DNA from: Methylobacterium sp. E-065
GTDB lineage: Bacteria > Pseudomonadota > Alphaproteobacteria > Rhizobiales > Beijerinckiaceae
Assembly: GCF_022829605.1 (NCBI RefSeq)
Contig: NZ_JAKSYD010000107.1
Location: 1-35,517 of the forward strand
DNA: 35,517 nt
Direction of reading: 5' to 3'
Under the pieces are notes generated by a model. That model did no database searches and was not told where the DNA came from. It saw only the letters and a program-made list of their open reading frames with translations. Made by a program: the position numbers and the translations under genes. Positions 25,311-34,979 of the stretch are shown here, in pieces; the stretch's first letter is position 1, and every line of letters starts with the position of its first letter.

Positions 25311-25943
25311 CCGAGCTGGCTAAAGCACCTGCTTTCAAAGACTCGGTGAGAAAGCGCACACCGCCTATGGCTGCGTCTAACGAAGTTGCCAAATCGCCGA
25401 CGAACATCCGCTTTGGAGAAGCGACGGGAGCGGTTCGGGCGGCTGGGTTGGGTCGATAGGAGGCCGTCCGCTTTTGTGGCGAGCCTGCTCCGAAGCGGAC
25501 TGGCTGCTTTCGGCCAGACTACGTCACGCTGGATCGCCATTGCGCGTAGAATCGGACGTTCGGCTTTGCGCCCATTCCGGCCGCTCAGCCGACTCTAGCG
25601 GCTTCTCCAAAGCGGACGCTGCAACAGCCCAGTTTGTAGGCCTGAGTTGCGCCAGGAGTCGACATTGGGTTCAGGGTTTGAACCGAAGATTCCGAGTATT
25701 ATCGGGTAGTAAGCCAACTTCTGGACCCGACTCACCCAGATTATTTGTCATATTGTCAGATTAAAACCGAAACCGACAGGCATAAACTAGCTTGTCTGCT
25801 TGCTATATTGCGCTGACAAGCATCAAGGTCAGACGAGTAAATTTGACGGATTCCAAGACTGCGGTCTAATGACTGGTCGCCCTCTGCCACTGATCAGGGC
25901 CGAGCGCTTGGTACCTGCTTTTACTCGCACGCAGATGGGGCGA
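25311..25943. other. Intergenic region with repeat and AT-rich tract
   Basis: The left half holds a repeat copy (25382-25616). The right half (about 25680-25870) is unusually AT-rich. It contains GCTTGTC/GACAAGC arms that could form a hairpin around the TATATT at about 25803. No gene is visible. Confidence 0.45.
25382..25616 (+). repeat. Repeat modules X and Y with 16-base terminal inverted repeats
   Basis: Module X occupies 25382-25455 and Y 25447-25517. TCCGCTTTGGAGAAGC at 25407-25422 recurs as its exact reverse complement at 25601-25616, enclosing 210 bases. The enclosed element is non-coding, which gives it a MITE-like look. Confidence 0.75.
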
Positions 25944-28103
25944 TCAGAGATACTCGACTGCGGTTGCGAAGGGCCGCCGCACCAGCCTCACTCCAGGACC
26001 GCGCAGGATCTCGATGCGGGTCTCCGCGCCGTCGCGGAACAGGCGCAGATCAACCGTCTGCTGCCCGACGGTGAAATCCAGTAAGGTCAGTTCCAGTATC
26101 CAGTCCGGCAGGTGCGGGTCGGCCAGGATCGTGCAGGATCTGGCGTCCACCCAGGCGCCCATCAGGGCATGCAGCAGGCTGAACACCGAGCCCGCCGCCC
26201 AAGCTTGCGGGACGTTGGCCCCGAGATACTGCACCGGGAAAGGCGCGTCGGACCGGCTCGTCCCGGCGAACACCTCCGGCAGGCGATGCAGCATGAAGCG
26301 GTCGGCCGCCGCGATTAGGCCGGCCGCGATGCGGGCTGCCTCGGCGTGGAAGCCGTACTGGGCCAGCCCGACCGCGATTACGCCGTTGTCATGCGGCCAG
26401 ACCGCCCCGAGCTGGTAATCGTGCGGGTTGTAGGCCGGATGATCTGCCGACAGTGTGCGCACGCCCCAGCCGCTGAACATGTCCTCAGCCATCAGCCGCC
26501 GCGCCACGGCCTCGGCCCGCTCGGGCGGCACGATCCCCGACCAGAGCAGGTGGCCGGGATTCGAGCTGACGCTCATCACCCGCCGCTTCTCCGGATCCAG
26601 GCATAGCGCGTAGTACTGCGCGTCCTCGTCCCAGAACGCGGCGTTGAAACGCCGGTGGAGAACCTGCGCCTTTTCCCTGAGCGCCAGCGCCCGATCCGGT
26701 CGGTCGAGTGCGTCGTAGATCTGGGCCATCCGGCGCCACGCGTCGTAGACGTAGCCCTGCAATTCGCACAGCGCCTTCGGCGCGGGCACGTCGTCGCCGC
26801 TCTCGTCGAGGACGGCGTTGTCCGCGTCCTTCCAGCCCTGGTTCTCAGCCCCGTCCGGCGCGCGGCGCTGGTACTCCTGGAAGCCGTCGCCATCCAAGTC
26901 ACCGTAATCGTCGATCCAGGCGAGGCAGCGTTCGGCAGTGACGAGGTGGCGCTCGATCAGGCTCCGGTCGCCCGTGAACTGCCACGCGCGGTGCAGCAGG
27001 ATGAGGTAGAGCGGCGTGGCATCCGCAGTGCCATAGTATGGCCGGAATGGATTCAGACCCAGGGCGGCCATCTCGCCGCGGCGCAGCTCGTGCGGGATCT
27101 TGCCCGGCTGCATGTCGCGCGCATCGTCGGTCGCGTCGGCTTGATAGCGGGCCAGCATCTCCAGCGCACCGCGCGCGAAGTCGGGGTAGACCGGCACGGT
27201 CTGGATCGCGGTAATCAGGCTGTCGCGCTCGAATAAAGCGGCAAACCACGGGATGCCGGCGGCCGGTACGAAGGCTTTGCAGTCCGTGCCCTCAAACGGC
27301 AGGCGCAGGGCGGCGAGGTCATCGAAGGATCGGTCGTAGAGCTGCTGCAGGCCGTTGTGCGGCGTGCGCAGGCGCGGGGCCCCATCGCGCCAGTCGCGCA
27401 GGGCTGCGGCTGGCCTGGACCGCTCACGCCCGGCGAAGGCGACGCTCGGCGCGTCGAGCGTGTCGTCACCGTCGATCCAGCGGTAGTCAAGGTCGGTGCT
27501 CCAGGACTGCTGGGGACCGAGTTCAACGGGGAAACATAGCGCGCCGTCCCGAAGGACTGGCCTTGCTGCGCCGTCTGCTGCACCAACCCATAGTCCGCGA
27601 CGGAAGCTGTCATTCGTGTGGACAGTCGCGAGGCAGCCCTCCTCGGGGGACCAGTGGGTGCAGGTCTCGCCGCGCACGACGATCCGGTGAGCCTTCACGT
27701 CGAAGACATCGGCGAAGTCGCAGGACACCTGCACGGCGAGGCAGAGACGCACGCGGCTGCGGTTGTGGTTGCGCAGCTTGAGCGACTCGCGCATGCCGCC
27801 GTGATCAAGCGAGCGCGACAAGGCAAGGCTGACTGTGCCGGCGGGAACCTCGCCCGCATCTTTGGGCAGGGTTGGGTTCACCATCACGACCTGGGCGGCA
27901 AAGTGGTCGGTGGCTGCGGAATTCAGCACCTGCCAGCCGCGTCCATCGACGGTGACCGTCCAGGCGCTGATGAGGCGGGTGTCGCGGAAGAACAGGCCGC
28001 GCTCGCTCGGCTGATGGATCTGGCCGTCGACCTCGGTGATGAGCACGCTGTCGCCGACGTTGATAGTGAGCTGAGCCGGACCGACGCCAATCTCGTAAGC
28101 CAT
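25944..28103 (-). CDS. Amylo-alpha-1,6-glucosidase / glycogen-debranching-type glycosidase
   Basis: 719 residues. An N-terminal beta-sandwich domain (about 10-220; SVLITEVDGQIHQPSERGLF, FRDTRLISAW, SLDHGGMRESLKLRNHNRSR) is the bacterial GDE N-terminal type. The C-terminal (alpha/alpha)6 barrel (about 260-690) has GIPWFAALFERDSLITA, RRGEMAALG, ENQGWKDADNAVL, SNPGHLLWSGIVP and GAVWPHDNGVIAVGLAQYG. Such proteins act on alpha-glucan branches or related glucosides. No glycogen genes are adjacent, so it may serve trehalose or exopolysaccharide metabolism instead. No signal peptide is seen. Start at 28103 gives the family-typical short N terminus. Confidence 0.88.
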   Translation of the reverse strand: MAYEIGVGPAQLTINVGDSVLITEVDGQIHQPSERGLFFRDTRLISAWTVTVDGRGWQVLNSAATDHFAAQVVMVNPTLPKDAGEVPAGTVSLALSRSLDHGGMRESLKLRNHNRSRVRLCLAVQVSCDFADVFDVKAHRIVVRGETCTHWSPEEGCLATVHTNDSFRRGLWVGAADGAARPVLRDGALCFPVELGPQQSWSTDLDYRWIDGDDTLDAPSVAFAGRERSRPAAALRDWRDGAPRLRTPHNGLQQLYDRSFDDLAALRLPFEGTDCKAFVPAAGIPWFAALFERDSLITAIQTVPVYPDFARGALEMLARYQADATDDARDMQPGKIPHELRRGEMAALGLNPFRPYYGTADATPLYLILLHRAWQFTGDRSLIERHLVTAERCLAWIDDYGDLDGDGFQEYQRRAPDGAENQGWKDADNAVLDESGDDVPAPKALCELQGYVYDAWRRMAQIYDALDRPDRALALREKAQVLHRRFNAAFWDEDAQYYALCLDPEKRRVMSVSSNPGHLLWSGIVPPERAEAVARRLMAEDMFSGWGVRTLSADHPAYNPHDYQLGAVWPHDNGVIAVGLAQYGFHAEAARIAAGLIAAADRFMLHRLPEVFAGTSRSDAPFPVQYLGANVPQAWAAGSVFSLLHALMGAWVDARSCTILADPHLPDWILELTLLDFTVGQQTVDLRLFRDGAETRIEILRGPGVRLVRRPFATAVEYL

Positions 28104-28231
28104 GCACGAGCTTCTCTGCGGAATGCCCGGCGAGGCCGGGATCGGATCTCGGCGATTAGGCGACTTCCTGGGCAGCCTGCCGCATCATACTAATCCAAGC
28201 ACTCAACTCGTGCCGGGTTTCCACTCTCGCC

Positions 28232-28510
28232 TTAGCGACTTCCGCTGCCGCCGCCAGCACTGCCATTTGGAACAGCCCGCTCAGGTAGGTTCGCGTTGCC
28301 GCCAGCTGCCGAGTCGGTCGTAATGGTCTCGGCTCCGGTAGCTCCGCGAGGAATGACTACATTGCGATCATTGCCTGTCGTGTTGGGCTGAGCCTGGATC
28401 GCTGCACCCCCTGATCGTGGGGTGCCGCTGGGCGCAATCGGCTGAGCTGACACCGCTCCTGAGCCAAGTGCGGCAAGCGAAGCAATTAGGATGGTCGATG
28501 TAAGGCGCAT
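28232..28510 (-). CDS. Small secreted protein of unknown function
   Basis: 92 residues. MRLTSTILIASLAALGSG with AVSAQP is a clear signal peptide. The mature part is low in complexity, rich in Gly, Asn, Ser and Thr, with no cysteine. The start at 28510 has AAAGGA seven bases upstream; the longer frame to 28579 is less likely. I do not recognise a family. It is a monocistronic, probably periplasmic protein. Confidence 0.72.
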   Translation of the reverse strand: MRLTSTILIASLAALGSGAVSAQPIAPSGTPRSGGAAIQAQPNTTGNDRNVVIPRGATGAETITTDSAAGGNANLPERAVPNGSAGGGSGSR

Positions 28511-28971
28511 TAGTCGTCCTTTCAGGTGCGATTCTTTGATTAACACGGCGCCGGAGCGAAGTTTCCAGGCGAATATCATGTGTATTTCGATATTAGCAAT
28601 TCGCGGTGTGATCTATTCCGCAAGGCAGATCCCTAAGTATGATACCGTTGGAATTCGGCGAAGTGGCTTATGTGCTCAGATGGCTCATCGTTGCTGGTCG
28701 TTGGAGTACGAAAACCCTGCGCGAACGAACTCGGAGCAAACCATCACGCACGAAAAAACCGCCGCGACCGGAGCCGGGCGGTTTGAGGTGGATCCCGTTG
28801 AGAATCAGAGTCCGATCTACGCGCCTCATCTCGCCCGCCTAGCCGAATAGCGCAGACAAGACGATCGAAAGAGGGCTGGGGGCGAACTCTACCTCACAAT
28901 GCTGCAGCATGATGCCCCCTTTCGCCGCTCCTGAATGTTGCACCGTCGCCATCCACGCCGTCCGGAGGACG
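28511..28971. other. Intergenic region left of the insertion sequence
   Basis: It contains the promoter for the small secreted protein and a terminator on the minus strand (28752-28784). The gene that terminator served would lie to the right, where the insertion sequence now starts. I see no gene. Confidence 0.5.
28752..28784 (-). terminator. Rho-independent terminator
   Basis: AAACCGCC (28756-28763) pairs perfectly with GGCGGTTT (28777-28784). On the minus strand the stem is followed by TTTTTTCG, so it ends transcripts coming from the right. Confidence 0.75.
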
Positions 28972-29040
28972 CCTAGCAGGCTCTTGAAGAAGTTCGTGGC
29001 GTGACCGACCCGGGCGTGATTCACTCATTCTCGGGAGCGC

Positions 29041-30149
29041 GTGGGGAAGGCGGATGGGGGTGCGGATCAGCGGTCGGGGACGTTGTTCTCCTACGTGGAT
29101 CTGGAGGCTCGGGTCCGGCCCGACCACCTACTGCAGACGGTCGGCAGCACACGGATGTGGCGCTCGCAGCGCTGAACCAGGACTTCTTTGTGCTCTACGC
29201 GGCGCGGATGGGTCGTCCGTCGATCCCGCCTGAGATGCTGCTGCGAGCTATGCTCCTGCAGGCGTTCTACTCGATCCGCTCGGAGCGGCAGTTGATGGAG
29301 CGTCTGAAATTCGACCTGCTGTTTGGCTGGTTCGTGGGGCTGGGCGTCGACGATCCGGCTTGGGATCATTCGAGCTTCGGCAAGAACCGGGACAGGCTGC
29401 TAGCCGGCGAGATCGCCGCCAAGTTCCTGGCAGCCGTGCTGGTCCAGCCCCAAGTAAAGCGGCTCCTGTCCAGTGACCACTTCGGCGTCGATGGCGCACT
29501 GATCGAAGCCTGGGCCTCGATGAAGAGCTTCAGGCCCAAGGATCAAAGCGGGGATCAAGCACCATCGCCGGCCGGTGGGCGCAACACCGAGGTCGCCTTC
29601 AAGGGTCAGAAGCGTTCGAACGAGACGCGCGGGAGCACCACCGATCCCGAAGTCAGGCTTATCCGCAAGGGGCCGGGCATGGAGGCCAAGCTCTGCTTCA
29701 TCGGCCACGCTTTGATGGGGAACTGCTCGGCCCTGATCGTGGACACCTGCATGACGTCCGCGCACGGTCTCGCCGAGTGCATCGCCGCGCTGGCGATGAT
29801 CGAGCCTAGGGCGGACCGGCCCAAGGCCAGCTCAGTGGGCGCCGACAAGGCCTATGACGCGGAGGACTTCGTCGATGAGCTCAGGTCGATGAATGCGCAC
29901 GCGCACGTGGCCCAGAACACCTGCGGCCGCCGCTCGTTCATCGATAGGCGAACCACCCACCATGCCGGCTATGGCATGAACCAGAAGATCCGCAAGCGCA
30001 TCGAGGAGGGCTTGGGCTGGATCGAGACGGCGAGTGGCCAGGGGAAAGCCCGCTTCAGGGGCCGCGACAAGGCCGGACGGGCCTTCGCCTTCACCGCAGC
30101 GGCCTACAACCCCGTCCGCCTGCCCAAACTGTTTGGAGCTCTGGCGTGA
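29041..30149 (+). pseudogene. IS5-family transposase, frameshifted
   Basis: The N terminus is in one frame from a GTG at 29041 (VGKADGGADQRSGTLFSYV, then DLEARVRPDHLLQTV). The rest is in a second frame from about 29140 (TDVALAALNQDFFVLYAARM onward). The two meet around 29130-29155, so one or two bases were gained or lost. Beyond the shift the protein is intact: helix-rich domain with GRPSIPPEMLLRAMLLQAFY, then the DDE core with HFGVDGALIEAWAS, GADKAYDAEDF and RIEEGLGW. The continuous open frame from 29001 starts with non-native sequence. I see no slippery heptamer that would favour programmed frameshifting. Confidence 0.82.
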
Positions 30150-30472
30150 GCGTTCTGGGCAAGTGGCGGATCGTCGAGCTGCCCGGCTACGCGGACGACT
30201 ATGCCGACATGGTCGAGCCGCCCTGCATCCTCTTCGAGGCCACCGGCGGCGCGTTCGCCTTTGGATGCGTCACCGGGACGTTTGCTGGTGGCGGTGATCA
30301 CGCAGCCGTTGAGTTCGACTGGTCCGGGAACGACGAGATGGACGAGGCCCGCGGCTCCGGATGGGCCGAGATCCAGGCCGACGGCTTGCTTCAGGGCGAA
30401 ATCGGCATCCATGCCGCTGACGAAATCCCCTTCATCGCTCGCCGCTGGCCGAGTTCTGCAACAGCCTGTTAG
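30146..30472 (+). CDS. Small passenger protein of the insertion sequence
   Basis: 108 residues starting with GTG that overlaps the transposase stop as GTGA, and ending with TAG inside the right inverted repeat. Sequence features are MSVLGKWRIVELPGYADDYAD, ILFEATGGAFAFGCVTGTF, FDWSGNDEMDEARGSGWAEI and GLLQGEIGIHAADEIPFIARR. It is an acidic, mainly beta-type protein with no membrane segment or known domain that I can name. I recall similar proteins in alphaproteobacteria. The overlap and the location within the ends say it travels with the element. Confidence 0.72.
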   Translation: MSVLGKWRIVELPGYADDYADMVEPPCILFEATGGAFAFGCVTGTFAGGGDHAAVEFDWSGNDEMDEARGSGWAEIQADGLLQGEIGIHAADEIPFIARRWPSSATAC

Positions 30473-30502
30473 GGCGCCTGCAGTTACCTGTTCGGAAAGG
30501 CG

Positions 30503-30694
30503 CTAAACAGCTAAAGCTCTGCGCAGACGCAGCGCCTCCGGTAGCCGCTGCGTCCGCCGCACTCGCGCCGACGCCCGCAGAAAAGTCAGAAAGTTATCCG
30601 CCTCTTCAAGGCTCATGCCGCATGCAACAGGATCGTGGTCCTGCACGACCATATGGGTACCGTCGCCAGCAAGCTTTACACTGATTTTCGGCAT
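30503..30694 (-). CDS. Hypothetical small protein
   Basis: 63 residues, MPKISVKLAGDGTHMVVQDH, then ADNFLTFLRASARVRR. GGGAGAAG lies six to thirteen bases upstream of the ATG, which supports translation. No domain recognised. It is immediately right of the insertion sequence end, so its downstream neighbour may have been displaced. Confidence 0.5.
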   Translation of the reverse strand: MPKISVKLAGDGTHMVVQDHDPVACGMSLEEADNFLTFLRASARVRRTQRLPEALRLRRALAV

Positions 30695-30900
30695 CCAGCT
30701 TCTCCCTATAGAAGCTTTGAGGGCGCTCTGCTTTGACCGGGCTCCTCACAAACACAACCGACCTGCCGGCATCCGGTTCGCAAGCGCGACAGATACTGCC
30801 GTGAGACAAAGTGGTTGTGCGATGAGGACCATGTGCGTGCAACTCCACAGATCCATGCGGTCGTCACGATCGTGAAGATCGAGGCCGACCAGCGCGCCAT

Positions 30901-31158
30901 GTGCTGTGGCTGATCGTGTCAGCCCTGTTCTCTTGGTATGGGGCACACTTCGGCAGCTACAATGACACCTACGGCTCGCTCGGCCCGGTCGTCGGCTTCA
31001 TGGCCTGGATCTGGCTGTCGACGACGGTCGTGCTGCTTAGCGCAGAGCTGAACGCCGAGATGGAGCACCAGACCGCCCGCGACACCACGGTCGGCGGCCA
31101 GAAGCCCCTCGGCGCCCTGCAGGCTAGCAAGGCCGACACTGTTGCAGCGTCGCCCTAG
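30901..31158 (+). pseudogene. C-terminal fragment of a BrkB/YihY-family membrane protein
   Basis: About 85 codons from VLWLIVSALFSWYGAHFGSY, then YGSLGPVVGFMAWIWLSTTV and LLSAELNAEMEHQTARDTT. This is the last two helices and tail of a roughly 300-residue YihY/BrkB (UPF0761) protein. The upstream sequence does not continue the protein, so the N-terminal two thirds are gone; the breakpoint is near 30900. Confidence 0.85.
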
Positions 31159-31256
31159 TATCGACCCCGTCAGACCTGCCAGGCCTCTGGATTAAAGCCA
31201 CGGGGATCTGAATCGTGAGAGTGCCGCTGTTCGCTACCGTCATCTGCATGGGCCTG

Positions 31257-31643
31257 TCAGCACAGACCCACTCTATCGACAACTGCTGCTCCAGGCGTTG
31301 TCCAGTCCCGCCAAATTGAGTAGAGCGCCGCCATCACGACTGGCCCAGCAAAAAGGCCGACAAGCCCGAAGGTTTCGAGGCCACCTAGGATCCCGATCAG
31401 GGTCCAGACCAGCGGCAGCCGCGCGGCTCCTCCGATGAGGGCCGGCTGAACGAAGTTGTCGCCAGCCAGCATGACGGTGGCCCCCCAACCGAACACGCCG
31501 GCCGCACCAAACCATGCGTCATGCTGGATCGCGAGAATCAGGGCCGCAGCCGTGAATGCTAACCAGGCTCCGAAGGGCAGCATCGCAAACGTGACGGTGA
31601 GCAGCGTGAAAAGCCCAGCCTGCGGTAGCCCGGCAACCCAGTA
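31257..31643 (-). pseudogene. C-terminal fragment of an AI-2E family transporter (PerM-like)
   Basis: The frame reads YWVAGLPQAGLFTLLTVTFA from about 31643, then MLPFGAWLAFTAAALILAIQ, GVFGWGATVMLAGDNFVQPA and LVWTLIGILGGLETFGLVGL, FAGPVVMAALYSIWRDWTT. This is the last third of an AI-2E exporter family protein. Upstream the sequence switches in mid-codon to the receiver domain of the histidine kinase pseudogene, marking a deletion or inversion junction at about 31643. Confidence 0.85.
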
Positions 31644-34600
31644 ACCAACAGGTCGATGCGCACGTCCGACTGCAGCACCTTCAGCCCGGCGACGCTGTCG
31701 GAGGCCTCGATGGCGGTGTAGCCGAGATCCTCCAGCACCTCGGTGACCAGCATCCGCACTGAGGGCTCGTCGTCGACGATCAACACCGTCTCGCCCTGGC
31801 GGGCCTGCCCCACCTCCTCAAGCCTGCGAGCGACCTCGTCCTCGTCCGCCTCGCCGTAATGGCGTGGCAGGTACAGGCAGACGGTCGTTCCCTCTCCGAC
31901 CTCGGAGTAGATCCGCACCTGACCGCCTGACTGCTTGGCGAAACCGTAGACCATCGAGAGCCCGAGGCCAGTGCCCTCTCCGGTGAGCTTGGTCGTGAAG
32001 AACGGCTCGAACACCTTCTCGATCAGGTCCGGCGCCATGCCTGTGCCGGTGTCGGTCACGCAGACGCCGAGGTACTGGCCGGGCGCGAGATCGTGCCGGC
32101 GGCCTCCGGCCTCGTCGATCCACTTGTTGGCGGTCTCGATGGTGATGCGCCCACCGTCCGGCATCGCGTCGCGGGCGTTGATGCACAGGTTGAGTAGGGC
32201 GTTCTCCAACGGCCCCGGATCGATCAGCGCCGGCCACAGACCGGCGAGGCCGACGACCTCCAGGTGGACGGCAGGACCGACCGTCCGTCGGACGAGCTCC
32301 TCCATGTCCTTGACCAAGCGGTTCACGTTGGTCGGCTTGGGGTCGAGGGTCTGGCGGCGGGAGAAGGCAAGCAGGCGGTGGGTCAGCGCGGCGGCGCGCT
32401 TGGCCGCTCCCTGGGCGACCGTCATGTAGCGGTCGAGGTCGCCCAGCCGGCCCTGGCCCATCCGCGTCTGCATCAGTTCGAGCGATCCCGAGATGCCCGC
32501 CAACAGGTTGTTGAAGTCATGCGCGAGCCCGCCGGTCAGTTGGCCGACCGCCTCCATTGTCTGGGACTGCCGCAACGCCTCCTCGGCCGCCATCAGGGCA
32601 TCCGTGCGCGAGGCGACCCGCTCCTCCAGGGTCGTGTTCAGTGTAGAGAGTTCCTCGGCTTGGCGGCGACGCTCGTCGATGTCGGTGTTGGTGCCGACCC
32701 AGCGCAGGATGGCGCCCTCCGCGTCCCTGACCGGCTCGGCTCGGACCAGGAACCACCGGTAGGCGCCGTCGGCTCGCCGGATGTGGAACTCCGTCTCATA
32801 GACCTCCCCGCTCGCGAGGGACCGTGCCCATGCCACACCGGCGGCGGCGAGGTCGTCCGGATGCAGCACCTTCGACCACTCGTCGATGCCGTCGAGTTCG
32901 CCTGGCGTGGCTCCGCTGTAGGCGTAGACCTGATCATTGAACCAGTAGTGGTGTCCGTCCGGGCGGCTTGCCCAGACGTGGTTCGGTATCGCCTGGGCGA
33001 AGGCGCGGAACTGCTCCTCGCTGGCGCGCAAGCCCTCCTCGGTGACACGGCGGTCGTGGATGTCCTCGACCACCCCGTACCAGGCCACGATGCCGCCGGC
33101 CTCGTCGCGACGGGGACGGGCCCTGGCCCGCATCCAGCGGTAGTTCCGCTCGCCGCGACGTTGATGCGGTAGTCGACGTCGACCGGCTCGCCGGAGGCGA
33201 GGCAGCGAGAGAACACCGCGACGGTATGCGGGATGTCGTCCGGGTGCAGCGCCTTCATCCAACCCGCGCCGTCCGGCTCGCCGGGTGCCTGCCCAGTGAG
33301 TTCGAGCCAGCGGGTCGAGTACGAGGTGATGTTGCCGGCCGGATCGCATGTCCACGGAACCTGGGGGTTCAGCTCGACCGTATGCCGGAAGTGGTCCTCG
33401 CTCTTCCGCAGCGCCTCCTGCGCGGCGCGCTGGTCGGTGATGTCGCGCGAGACGCCGGAGAACCGGACCGGGCGACCTTCCTCGTCGAACTCGATCTCGC
33501 CCTTGCGCGCGATCCAGCGCAACTCGCCTGTGTCGGCGCGTCGGATGCGGTAGGCGACGTCCCTGGGGGGGCGGCCGACCGCGCGGGTCGCCGCCGACGA
33601 CACGAGGTGGGCATTCTGGGGTAGGACGAGCGCCTCGAAGGCGCTTGAGGGATAGCTCGCACGTTCGGGCAGTCCGTAGAGGCGACAGAACTCCGGCGTC
33701 GGCTCCAGCACGCTATCCGCCAGCCGGACTGAGAACAGCCCGATGCCCCCGGCCTCCTGGGCGCGACGCAACCGCGTCTTGTAATCCGCCAGCGCCTTGC
33801 CGGCGAGATGCTCGGTCGTCCGGTCACGGGCGATCTTGGTGAAGCCGAAATGCTCGCCGACCTCGTCGAGCAGAGGCATCAACTCACCTGACGCCCAGAA
33901 ACGCCCGCCGTCCTTGCGGACGTGCCAGCGCTCGTCCGAGGCGCGGCCTTCAGCCCGCGCCTGTCGCATCTCGGCTTCGGGCCGTTCCGCCGCACGGTCC
34001 CCGGGCGTGAAGAAGCGGTCGGCGGGTTGGCCGCGCATCTCCTCGGCGGTCCAGCCGAAGATACGCTCGGCACCGGTGTTCCAGTCGGTGACGAGACCGT
34101 CGCAATCCATGACGACGATGGCGAAATCGACGGCGCTGTCGAGGATGGCCCGCTGCCGCCGCTCGTTGGCCGCCAGTTGCCTATTGGCGTTCCGGTAGCC
34201 GGTGACGTCGACCTGGCTGCCGAAATGTAAGAGGACGTTCCCCTCCCTATCCAGGATCGGGCTTATGAAGAGCTCGTTGAGGAAGGGGGTACCGTCGCGC
34301 CGATAGTTCAGGATGTCGATGGCGATGTCGCGCTTTTCCGCGATCGCGTCGCGGATGGCCTGGACGTGGGCAGGGTCGGTGTCAGGCCCCTGCAGGAAGC
34401 GGCAGTTGCGACCGAGGAGATCCTCGGCGCCGTAGCCGGATAAATCCTGGAAGGCCCGGTTGGCGAAGACGATGGGATCGTCCGGCAGGCTCGGGTCGGT
34501 GAGGATCATCGGCATACGGGTCTTCTCGACCGCGGAGAGCAGCTGACCCAGGCCGGTAGGCGTCGTCCGCAGCTTCCGGCCGAACGCCTCGCCTCCCGCC

Positions 34601-34686
34601 TCGGGGAGGCGGGACCGCAAGCGCAGCACTTCCGCCTCAAGTTCCTCGCGCGACAACGCCCCGACGTCGAACTCAACCAAAACCAA
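31643..34686 (-). pseudogene. LOV/PAS hybrid histidine kinase, frameshifted and truncated
   Basis: Read from a TTG at 34686 (GAGGGA upstream), the first PAS domain is a LOV domain with GRNCRFLQG (Cys95), the flavin-adduct cysteine of blue-light receptors. Several PAS domains follow. At about 33160 one base is lost: VDYRIN continues as RRGERNYRWMRARARP in another frame. Then come two PAS domains, a HisKA domain with GGLAHDFNNLLAGI, an ATPase with NLCINARDAMPDGG and GEGTGLGLSMVYGFAKQSGG, and a receiver starting VLIVDDEPSVRML. The receiver stops at IDLLV, where AI-2E sequence begins, before the phospho-acceptor aspartate. Two lesions make real decay likelier than a sequencing error. Confidence 0.87.
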
Positions 34687-34835
34687 TGTCCCTCGATTGA
34701 CCGAGGTCCGGCTTCGACAACGTGCATCCGTGGGAGCAAGCCGTCGGGATTAGGCCGGTTCCGCCCCTGCGCGCGCACGTTCGCGCCCGGCCGGGGCCAC
34801 GGTGACCGAGCATCGCCCCGACCTGCGGTGGACGG

Positions 34836-34979
34836 GAACTCGGGAAGGCGGCCCTCCACCACGCAGCGCAGTCCCTCCGACGCGAAGTCCATGGACTGCG
34901 TCCTGCCGACCTGCGCCATGAGCCCGCGCTCGATCAGCCTGAAGCCGAACCCATTTCGCGCTTGGCACGTGATGGGAGG
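34836..34979 (-). pseudogene. C-terminal remnant of an HWE/HisKA_2 histidine kinase
   Basis: In one minus-strand frame, 48 codons read PPITCQARNGFGFRLIERGL, then MAQVGRTQSMDFASEGLRCV and VEGRLPEF. This matches the last ATPase strands of HWE kinases (GFG-RLIERGL; compare RRGFGSELIEERI in the kinase at 1508). No further kinase sequence is found upstream. The remnant is just upstream of the broken LOV kinase on the same strand. Confidence 0.65.

Larger units (their letters stand above)
28972..30473 (+). mobile_element. IS5-type insertion sequence with passenger gene
   Basis: Left end CCTAGCAGGCTCTTGAAGAA (28972-28991) and right end, reversed, CCTAACAGGCTGTTGCAGAA (30454-30473) form imperfect inverted repeats with 16 of 20 matches. 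The element is about 1.5 kb and holds a frameshifted transposase and a small passenger gene whose stop codon lies inside the right repeat. No target duplication is evident by eye. Confidence 0.75.

Noticed and set aside
29130..29155. Programmed ribosomal frameshift in the transposase
   Set aside because: I see no slippery heptamer or following stem at the frame change; simple indel decay is more likely.
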